The notes beneath the pieces were generated by a model, which saw only the letters and a list, made by a program, of their open reading frames with translations, made no database searches and was not told the DNA's origin. A stretch of DNA of 9,211 nt. Origin: Dehalococcoidia bacterium. GTDB taxonomy: Bacteria > Chloroflexota > Dehalococcoidia > E44-bin15. Where the stretch lies: assembly GCA_023129355.1 (NCBI GenBank), contig JAGMCC010000040.1, positions 1 through 9,211 on the forward strand, given 5' to 3'. This document shows, in pieces, positions 1-5,920 of the stretch (the stretch's first letter is position 1; the number at the start of each line of letters is the position of its first letter). The translations under genes were made by a program, and so were the position numbers.

Positions 1-51
1 CTCCAAGTGTATATGCTGACGCCAGACTACTCCCTATAAGGAGGATTTGGG

Positions 52-1524
52 ATGGCAGATAAATATGATGTGATCGTGGTTGGGGCAGGGCCGGGGGGTG
101 TTACCTGTGGAGCCCTGCTGGCTAAGTGGGGTCTCAAGACCCTGGTGGTGGACAAGAACTCTCAGGTCGGTGGCAAGGCGATGACCCTTTCAAAAAATGG
201 ATTTCGCTACGAGTATTACCCTATCTGGCCGTGCCCCGGTGCGGAATCCCAGATCCACGCGGCGCTGAAGGTACTCGGAATAGAGGACCGGGTGGAGCTT
301 ATCCAGCCCGATCCCTTTGGACTCATGCACTATGAGACCCCATCCGGCGAGATAAGGACCATGATAATGCGTGGACCAGGTCACCCCATGGACCCGCAAG
401 ATCTCTTTAAACTTCTCGGTGTAGGGGAAGCAGACACTGATGAAGTACTCCGACTGTTTGGGGAGGTTGCATTGATGGCTCCCCACGACCAGGATCTCCT
501 GGACGATGTCTCCACGATAGAGTTCCTCGACCGCTACCGTATACCGAGATCCGTTTATTCCTTCTTCGCTACCCTCCAAAGCGAGGGCACCATCGAAGTC
601 CCCAGCGATATCGCTTGCGCCTCAGAGGTGGTAAAGATATTCCAGCAGCTCGTCACCGGGGGCAGCGGGTGCTACCCGGCAGGCGGTCTCGGAGCAATGT
701 ACGAAGCCATAGCCGGGGCAGCTCAGGCAAACGGCAGTGATATCCTGCTGGAAACGAGGGTCGAGCGAATCGTGGTATTGAACGGACGAGTAGGCGGTGT
801 TTTTACCGAGAAAGGTGCCTTTTATGCCCCTATAGTTGTGAGCAATGCGGGTATCCAGCCGACGGTGCTTAAGCTTGTAGGCGAGGAGCACTTCGATAAG
901 AGCTATGTGAACTACGTTAGGGACCTAGTCCCCAGTCTCGGCTTTGCCGGTGCCCGATATATCCTGAACAAGCCGGTACTGGAATATCCGGTTTACCTCT
1001 ACTTCTCCGATAATACCGTGTCCACTACAGACCACATAATAAAGGCGAAATCCGGTCAAATGCCCGAGCAAATCTATGTGTTCATCTCAACCAATTCACT
1101 ATTCCCCGGCATGGCGCCCCAGGGCAAGCAACTAGTTCACACTGGCCTCTCGTGCCCCGCCGACCCGAAGGTTGACCCCAAGACCTGGTTGGACAAGGTG
1201 GAGGCGGAGGTCGCAAGGATCTGGCCCGATGTCGTTAAGCACATTGAGGAGAGAGAGTACTATGGCTCGGCGCACATATCCGCTCTCAGCAGGGACTCAG
1301 TAGTTCCGGGTGCTGGTGGCGAGTGCATCGGTCTTGGGCAGATAGTAGGCCAGTGCGGCAAGCATAAACCGTCGGCGAAGGCCCCGATCATCGGACTTTT
1401 CTACGTCGGAGCCGATGCTGGAAGTACCGGTTTCTTTGCTAACAATCTAGCGGTAGCCTCCGGTATGAACGTGGCTAAGACGGTTCTACAATACTTCAAG
1501 ACGCATCCCGCTAAGCCGGGATAG
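52..1524 (+). CDS. FAD-dependent oxidoreductase, phytoene desaturase / retinol saturase (CrtI-like) superfamily, copy 1
   Basis: A 490-residue flavoprotein, close to the usual 490-510 residues of CrtI-like enzymes, which desaturate or saturate isoprenoid and related lipid chains. The N-terminus has a Rossmann FAD-binding motif (VVGAGPGG, residues 9-16), an acidic residue ending strand 2 (Asp34) and the family's VGGK turn (39-42). The C-terminal FAD-binding segment begins GLFYVGADAG (448-457) and runs to ASGMNVAK. A CGKHKP motif lies at 435-440 and recurs in the neighbouring paralog. I see no signal peptide or membrane helix, so it is probably cytosolic or peripheral to the membrane. The ATG is supported by AAGGAGG at 38-44, 7 bases upstream. 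The next gene is a diverged paralog 60 bp downstream. The family is clear. The substrate and the direction of reaction cannot be read from the sequence, and a carotenoid role is not supported because no other carotenoid gene is present. Confidence 0.85.
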   Translation: MADKYDVIVVGAGPGGVTCGALLAKWGLKTLVVDKNSQVGGKAMTLSKNGFRYEYYPIWPCPGAESQIHAALKVLGIEDRVELIQPDPFGLMHYETPSGEIRTMIMRGPGHPMDPQDLFKLLGVGEADTDEVLRLFGEVALMAPHDQDLLDDVSTIEFLDRYRIPRSVYSFFATLQSEGTIEVPSDIACASEVVKIFQQLVTGGSGCYPAGGLGAMYEAIAGAAQANGSDILLETRVERIVVLNGRVGGVFTEKGAFYAPIVVSNAGIQPTVLKLVGEEHFDKSYVNYVRDLVPSLGFAGARYILNKPVLEYPVYLYFSDNTVSTTDHIIKAKSGQMPEQIYVFISTNSLFPGMAPQGKQLVHTGLSCPADPKVDPKTWLDKVEAEVARIWPDVVKHIEEREYYGSAHISALSRDSVVPGAGGECIGLGQIVGQCGKHKPSAKAPIIGLFYVGADAGSTGFFANNLAVASGMNVAKTVLQYFKTHPAKPG

Positions 1525-1533
1525 CGATCCCGG
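1505..1533 (+). other. Competing hairpins over the stop codon of the first oxidoreductase gene
   Basis: CCGGGAT (1516-1522) pairs perfectly with ATCCCGG (1527-1533) across a 4-base loop, and the TAG stop codon (1522-1524) lies in the stem and loop. The same left arm can instead pair with ATCCCG at 1505-1510 (CGGGAT 1517-1522), so the two hairpins exclude each other. No T-tract follows, so this is not a standard intrinsic terminator. It may stabilise an mRNA end or tune read-through to the paralog, or be chance in GC-rich sequence. Confidence 0.35.
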
Positions 1534-1584
1534 GCGCTTATCGGGTGCGCGCCAACTATAACATAGGAAAAAAGGAGGTAGAAA

Positions 1585-3069
1585 ATGGCAGATAGACATG
1601 ATGTGATCGTGGTAGGAGCGGGCCTGGGGGGCGTTGTCTGTGGTGCCCTGCTAGCCAAGTCAGGGCTCAAGGTACTGGTGCTAGACAAGAACAATCGTGT
1701 CGGCGGCAAGCAGATGGGCATTTCGGTAAGAGGCTTCAAGGGTGAAATGTGGCCTACCTACGGGATACCTGTTGAATTGGGGCCTTTCGTGGATGCCTTC
1801 AGGCAGCTTGGAATAGAGTCTAAGCTCAATATCATGCTGAAAACGCAAGCACTGATGTATCGACGCCCAGGGGGGGAGTGGGTGACTATGGTAAACGTAG
1901 CGGGGAAACAGGAGAAGGACCCCACCGAGAACATGTTCAATTCGTGGCAGCTGGATGCCAAGGAACGCGAGGTGTCCCTGGGGGTGCTGGCGGAAATGGC
2001 CCTATTGACCCCGGAGCAGTTGTATGAACTCGATGATGTGAGCGTTCAGCAATGGCTGGCTCAGCACGAGAATATACCACGCCCTCTCCGCGGTTTCTTT
2101 GCTGTACATGCTAACCTCATGTCGACCGGCATCTATGAACTGGTTGCCATGTCAGAGCTGGCAAGGATCATGGTGATATTCGGGAGCAGCACAACGGGCT
2201 ACCCCAAGGGCGGCTACGCACGCCTGGTTGAGGACATAGTCGGTGTGCTCAAAGCCAACGGTGGCGAGGTCCGGACCAATGCAAGAGTGGAGAGGATCCT
2301 CGTCGATGATGGCAGTGTCACCGGCGTCGCTACAAAAGACAGGGTCTACAAGGCCCCGATCGTGGTGAGCAATGCCGGCGTCCACCCTACGGTGCTCAAG
2401 CTAGTCGGGGAAGAGCACTTCGATAAGGGATATGTGAACTACGTAAAGGATATAGTTCCCAGCCTGGGATTCGCAAGCCAGCGCTACATTTTCAGCAAGC
2501 CGGTAATGGAGCACGGCGTATACATAGGCACATCCGAGGATAGCTTTTTAGACTCTGAGCGCCTCGAGAAGATGGCGGAGGGGAAGTTCCCCGAGGTCCT
2601 ATCTTTTTATGGGGTAGTTCCATCAAACTTCGACCCTGATATGGCGCCTCCGGGCAAACAAATGCTAGTGCTCGGTACCTGGTGCTCACCCGACCCGAAG
2701 GCCAAAGAGATAAAGGCGCTGCAGAAGAAGGTGGACCAGCAATTCGAGGAGATGTTCCCTGAAGCGGTTCCCTACATCGAATCGAGGGAAGGATATATGG
2801 GCCCGGCTCAGGTAGCAACCCTGAGCAGGGATCCCGTCCTGCCTGGCCTGGGGGGTGAGGCTGTGGGCCTGGCGGTGACCGTAGGTTACTGCGGCAAGAA
2901 CAAGCCATTAGCCAAATCGCCTATATCCGGGCTCTTCTACGTGGGACACGATGCAGGTGGCCGCGCCTTCCTCGGTACGCACCAGGCGGTGAGCTCCGGC
3001 TTGATGGTAGCACCGTTAGTACAAAAGTACTTTATTGAGAGAAAAGCGGTACACCGTCCACAACCATGA
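1585..3069 (+). CDS. FAD-dependent oxidoreductase, phytoene desaturase / retinol saturase (CrtI-like) superfamily, copy 2
   Basis: A 494-residue paralog of the preceding flavoprotein with the same architecture: FAD Rossmann motif VVGAGLGG (9-16), Asp34, VGGK (39-42), CGKNKP (436-441) and a C-terminal FAD segment starting GLFYVGHDAG (449). The N-terminal and central substrate-side regions (about 50-250 and 300-420) are strongly diverged from copy 1, whereas residues 257-297 are 36/41 identical. That fits an old tandem duplication with specialisation, possibly two steps on one substrate. The ATG is supported by AAGGAGGT at 1572-1579, 5 bases upstream. The stop codon overlaps the ATG of the lipase-like gene (ATGA at 3066-3069), implying translational coupling. 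No signal peptide is seen. The exact reaction is unknown; desaturation, saturation or isomerisation of a lipid or isoprenoid is the family expectation. Confidence 0.85.
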   Translation: MADRHDVIVVGAGLGGVVCGALLAKSGLKVLVLDKNNRVGGKQMGISVRGFKGEMWPTYGIPVELGPFVDAFRQLGIESKLNIMLKTQALMYRRPGGEWVTMVNVAGKQEKDPTENMFNSWQLDAKEREVSLGVLAEMALLTPEQLYELDDVSVQQWLAQHENIPRPLRGFFAVHANLMSTGIYELVAMSELARIMVIFGSSTTGYPKGGYARLVEDIVGVLKANGGEVRTNARVERILVDDGSVTGVATKDRVYKAPIVVSNAGVHPTVLKLVGEEHFDKGYVNYVKDIVPSLGFASQRYIFSKPVMEHGVYIGTSEDSFLDSERLEKMAEGKFPEVLSFYGVVPSNFDPDMAPPGKQMLVLGTWCSPDPKAKEIKALQKKVDQQFEEMFPEAVPYIESREGYMGPAQVATLSRDPVLPGLGGEAVGLAVTVGYCGKNKPLAKSPISGLFYVGHDAGGRAFLGTHQAVSSGLMVAPLVQKYFIERKAVHRPQP

Positions 3070-3905
3070 AACATACAGAAGGTAGATTCACTGGGCGCAA
3101 GGGCCTCAGCCTCTACTACCAGTGCTGGTTGCCAGCCACAGATCCCAAGGCGATCCTGCTAGTGGTCCACGGCTGGGCTGAGCACAGCGGACGATATACA
3201 AACCTGGTCAACTACTTCGTGCCCAAAGGCTATGTCATCTGTGCCCTTGACCATCGAGGGCACGGCAAGTCAGAAGGTCGGCGGGGCTATGTTGAGCGGT
3301 TCTCAGACTATCTGGACGACCTTAAAACATTCTTCGACATAGTGAGAAGTGAACACGGGGATACCAAGATTTTCCTTGTCGGCCATAGCATGGGAGCAAT
3401 CATCGCTACTGCCTATACAGTTACAGTCTCTCATCAACAGGAGCTGGCCGGGCTCATAGTTTCTGGGGTAGGTGTTAAGCCAGGCTCTAGCCTTTCGTCC
3501 GCACTAATACCATTGGCTCGGATACTGTCTCTGCTGCTGCCGAGACTGGGTATAATGGTCCTCGACGCTTCTGCCATAAGCCAGGATAAGGCCGTCGTGG
3601 ACGCCTACGTAAATGACCCACTGGTCTACCGGGGCAAGATCACCTGCCGTTTCGGTGCAGAGATGCTTGCGACACTGCGGAAACTGCCGTCCGAAATGCC
3701 AGAGATCAACCTGCCCATCCTGATTATGCACGGAACCGCTGACCGTTTGTGTGACCCAGAAGGAAGCCGGATTTTATATGAACGGGCCAACTCGAGAGAC
3801 AAGACACTTAAGCTCTATGAGGGTTTCTATCACGAGATTTTCAATGAGCCAGGTCACAAGCAGGTGCTGGCTGACATGGAAGCGTGGTTAGCCGCTCGGA
3901 TCTGA
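3066..3905 (+). CDS. Alpha/beta hydrolase, monoacylglycerol lipase / lysophospholipase-like
   Basis: A 279-residue serine hydrolase matching the monoacylglycerol lipase family in length and motifs. The oxyanion-hole motif HGWAEHSGRY is at 35-44 and the nucleophile elbow GHSMG at 106-110 (Ser108). The likely catalytic Asp is Asp226 (MHGTAD) and the catalytic His is His256 (YEGFYHE). A hydrophobic stretch at about 143-166 lies in the cap region, where family members contact membranes or lipid. Family members release glycerol and a fatty acid from monoacylglycerols, though some act on other esters. There is no signal peptide, so it is probably intracellular. It starts inside the stop codon of the upstream oxidoreductase, so the two are likely co-translated. 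The next gene, 138 bp downstream, is glycerol kinase, which supports a glycerolipid role. The hydrolase class is near certain; the specific substrate is inferred. Confidence 0.85.
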   Translation: MKHTEGRFTGRKGLSLYYQCWLPATDPKAILLVVHGWAEHSGRYTNLVNYFVPKGYVICALDHRGHGKSEGRRGYVERFSDYLDDLKTFFDIVRSEHGDTKIFLVGHSMGAIIATAYTVTVSHQQELAGLIVSGVGVKPGSSLSSALIPLARILSLLLPRLGIMVLDASAISQDKAVVDAYVNDPLVYRGKITCRFGAEMLATLRKLPSEMPEINLPILIMHGTADRLCDPEGSRILYERANSRDKTLKLYEGFYHEIFNEPGHKQVLADMEAWLAARI

Positions 3906-4024
3906 TTGGACCGAAAGCTCCGAATCATCAGCAACCGGATATCTCATTCACGGCACGGTTTGCTGCCATGCTCGGCTCAGGTAGCTGCTGCCGAAGGGGT
4001 GCAAGGACTCATTAAGTAGGTCCT

Positions 4025-4030
4025 GGAGGA
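4025..4030 (+). promoter_or_regulatory. Ribosome binding site of glpK with unusually long spacing
   Basis: GGAGGA is the only good Shine-Dalgarno sequence before glpK, but it sits 13 bases from the ATG at 4044 rather than the 5-9 seen at other genes here. The intervening bases are A-rich. A 5-bp inverted repeat (AGGAC 4004-4008, GTCCT 4020-4024, 11-base loop) abuts it. The ATG is still preferred because the conserved GlpK N-terminus (YILAIDQGTT) begins just after it. Confidence 0.5.
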
Positions 4031-4043
4031 AAAAACTAATAAA

Positions 4044-5519
4044 ATGAAGCAGTATATTCTTGCAATAGACCAAGGTACCACAGGCACCACTGCCCTTTTA
4101 GTTGATCGTAATGGCCAGGTGCAGGGGCGTGGTTACGCGCAGATTGACCAGTACTATCCACAGCCAGGTTGGGTTGAGCAGGACCCGGCAGACATATGGC
4201 AGAAAACTTTACAGGCGATAGAACAGGCAAAGCGCAGTGCGAGCGCTAGCGATGCACATATTGCAGGCATTGGCATCGCCAACCAGCGCGAGACTACACT
4301 ACTGATCAATAGAGAAACAGGTGAAGCGATAGGGCGTGCCATTGTATGGCAGTGCCGCCGGACAGCGCCCATGTGTGACGAACTCAGAAGCCGCGGTCTG
4401 GCGGAAATGATACGTGCTAAGACAGGCCTGGTGCTGGACGCATACTTCTCGGGAACGAAGCTAGAGTGGATGTTGAGTAAAATTGAGGGCGTTCGTCAAC
4501 TCGCTGAACAGGGCAGAGCACTATTTGCTAATGTTGACACTTGGCTCGTCTGGAAACTTACCAGCGGGGCAGTCCATGCCACCGATGTTTCCAATGCATC
4601 GCGCACCATGTTCTTCAACCTCGATACATTAGATTGGGATGATGACCTGCTCCAACTATTCAGGATTCCTCGATCTATGCTCCCCGAGGTTAAACCCTCC
4701 AGTGGTGTTCTAGGCTATACCCCCGGTGGTATTCCAGTTGCTGGTGTAGCTGGTGACCAGCAAGCTGCCCTTTTCGGCCAAGCTTGTTTTGAACCGGGCA
4801 TGGTCAAAGTCACCCTCGGCACTGGTGCATTCGTGCTAATGAACATTGGAAAGGAGCCGGCACATTCGAAGCACGGCTTGATAACCACCGTAGCCTGGGG
4901 CACAGATGGCACTGTGGAGTATGCGCTAGAAGGCAGCATTTTTGTTGCGGGAGCCGTTATCCAATGGCTGCGCGATGAACTGGGGATAATCGCTGATGAG
5001 GCGGAATCAGAGGAGCTAGCAAACAAGGTAGAGGATACAGGTGGAGTCTACTTCGTGCCTGCCTTCGTAGGGCTAGGGGCACCGCACTGGGACATGTACG
5101 CGAGGGGTACCATCATAGGCTTGACACGAGGCACTCGCAGGTGTCACCTGGTGAGAGCGGCTTTGGAATCCATCGCCTACCAGGTATGTGATGTGGTAAG
5201 AGCTATGAAAGCCGATTCAGGGCTGAGGCCAACCGAGATACGTGTGGACGGGGGGGCCGCCGCCAACAACTTCTTGGCCCAGTTCCAGGCCGATATGCTT
5301 GGCGTGAAGCTATCGCGGCCTCGATCGGTGGAGACTACAGCGCTGGGAGCAGCGTATCTGGCTGGGCTGGCAGTCGGGTTTTGGAAAGACCGTTCTGAGG
5401 TGGCGTTGCTTCGGGAGGTGGGTCAGTTCTTCATACCTGACGCGGAGCGGGAAAGACGGGAAGCTCTTTACCGGGATTGGCGCAGGGCTCTGAGACGCTC
5501 TAAACGGTGGCTGAGATAA
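4044..5519 (+). CDS. glpK: Glycerol kinase
   Basis: A 491-residue FGGY-family kinase that phosphorylates glycerol to sn-glycerol 3-phosphate with ATP in the cytosol; the length is typical. Diagnostic GlpK motifs are present. They include the N-terminal phosphate loop AIDQGTTGTT (7-16), NQRETT (80-85; Arg82 and Glu83 contact glycerol in the family), WQCRRT (102-107), DAYFSGTK (132-139; Tyr134) and AGDQQAALFGQ (236-246) with catalytic Asp238. The C-terminal FGGY signature region starts VDGGAAANNF and continues to ALGAAYLAGLA. The C-terminus ends in a short basic tail (RRALRRSKRWLR). Upstream is a lipase-like gene that could supply glycerol. Downstream by 11 bp is the remnant of glpD, its usual operon partner. 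No glycerol facilitator (glpF) is present in the window. The gene looks intact and functional. Confidence 0.96.
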   Translation: MKQYILAIDQGTTGTTALLVDRNGQVQGRGYAQIDQYYPQPGWVEQDPADIWQKTLQAIEQAKRSASASDAHIAGIGIANQRETTLLINRETGEAIGRAIVWQCRRTAPMCDELRSRGLAEMIRAKTGLVLDAYFSGTKLEWMLSKIEGVRQLAEQGRALFANVDTWLVWKLTSGAVHATDVSNASRTMFFNLDTLDWDDDLLQLFRIPRSMLPEVKPSSGVLGYTPGGIPVAGVAGDQQAALFGQACFEPGMVKVTLGTGAFVLMNIGKEPAHSKHGLITTVAWGTDGTVEYALEGSIFVAGAVIQWLRDELGIIADEAESEELANKVEDTGGVYFVPAFVGLGAPHWDMYARGTIIGLTRGTRRCHLVRAALESIAYQVCDVVRAMKADSGLRPTEIRVDGGAAANNFLAQFQADMLGVKLSRPRSVETTALGAAYLAGLAVGFWKDRSEVALLREVGQFFIPDAERERREALYRDWRRALRRSKRWLR

Positions 5520-5530
5520 CGCCAATCATT

Positions 5531-5750
5531 ATGAAGAGGGACTTCGATGCCGTTGCATCGGAGACCTTCGACCTCATCGTGGTAAGAGGGGGTATCATCG
5601 CCGCAGGTATTACCCGGGATGCTGCCCTCCACGGCTTCCGTGCCTTGCTTCCAGAGAAGGATGATTTCGCCTCAGCCATGAACCATCTGCTCTTCCCGGC
5701 TCATTCACGGGGGCTTGCGCTACCTGCAGCGGCTTGAGTTCAGTCTGGTG
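5531..5750 (+). pseudogene. glpD: Decayed N-terminal remnant of aerobic-type glycerol-3-phosphate dehydrogenase (glpD)
   Basis: From ATG 5531 the sequence reads MKRDFDAVASETFDLIVV, then a degenerate dinucleotide-binding loop, then AAGITRDAALHGF and EKDDFAS, which is the recognisable start of FAD-dependent GlpD. After codon 50 or so the match moves to another frame. From 5691 the frame one base along reads SSRLIHGGLRYLQRLEFSLV, the highly conserved GlpD continuation (compare SSKLIHGGLRYLE in known enzymes). The shift lies between 5674 and 5690 and equals about one extra base. The GxGxxG motif is damaged too: Arg19 and Ala24 stand where glycines are expected. Homology stops near 5750, leaving about 70 of the usual 500 or more residues. 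No Shine-Dalgarno sequence is seen. Position right after glpK fits a former glpKD operon. Three independent lesions argue against a single sequencing error. Confidence 0.88.
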
Positions 5751-5920
5751 TGTCAAAGACCAGATCGATATGGAGGATGTGAGACGTTAAGTGCTGTGGG
5801 GGTATCAGGTGATCGACAGGTTTGACGCCGTGGATGAAGAGAAGAGTTGAATTTAGCAACGAGTGGTGCTATTGTGCGGAAAGCTCCATTGGTAGCACAA
5901 TGTGGCGGGAGCGAAGGCAA
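5751..5920 (+). other. Junction between the glpD remnant and the kinase-RLP operon, no intact gene
   Basis: This stretch has no supported gene. It runs from the last recognisable glpD codon to the kinase start and probably spans the deletion that removed the rest of glpD. It contains a candidate promoter (5847-5875), short inverted repeats (GTGCTA 5866-5871 with TAGCAC 5893-5898; ATTGTG 5871-5876 with CACAAT 5896-5901) and a GGGAG ribosome binding site (5907-5911). A short open stretch at 5791-5850 reads VLWGYQVIDRFDAVDEEKS, with a stop codon just before it; it could be the tail of a lost gene or chance. Confidence 0.5.
5847..5875 (+). promoter_or_regulatory. Candidate sigma70-type promoter for the kinase-RLP operon
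   Basis: TTGAAT (5847-5852) and TATTGT (5870-5875) match the -35 and -10 consensus at 4 of 6 positions each, with an ideal 17-base spacer. The site lies 45 bases before the preferred kinase start, in the only sizeable non-coding gap before that operon. Such partial matches occur by chance, so this is tentative. Confidence 0.3.

Noticed and set aside
1516..1533. Intrinsic transcription terminator after the first oxidoreductase
   Set aside because: The hairpin is real but is followed by GC-rich sequence rather than a run of T.
3906..4043. Promoter or terminator between the lipase-like gene and glpK
   Set aside because: Only weak 5-bp inverted repeats (TCGGC/GCCGA and AGGAC/GTCCT) and no convincing -35/-10 pair or T-tract were found, so whether glpK is in the upstream operon stays open.
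5507..5530. GTG at 5507 as start of the glpD remnant
   Set aside because: It lies inside the end of glpK; GlpD similarity begins at ATG 5531.
5822..5920. Longer N-terminus for the FGGY kinase from ATG 5831 or ATG 5900
   Set aside because: The conserved fold begins right after ATG 5921, which has its own GGGAG site; the upstream residues look non-coding and overlap the candidate promoter.
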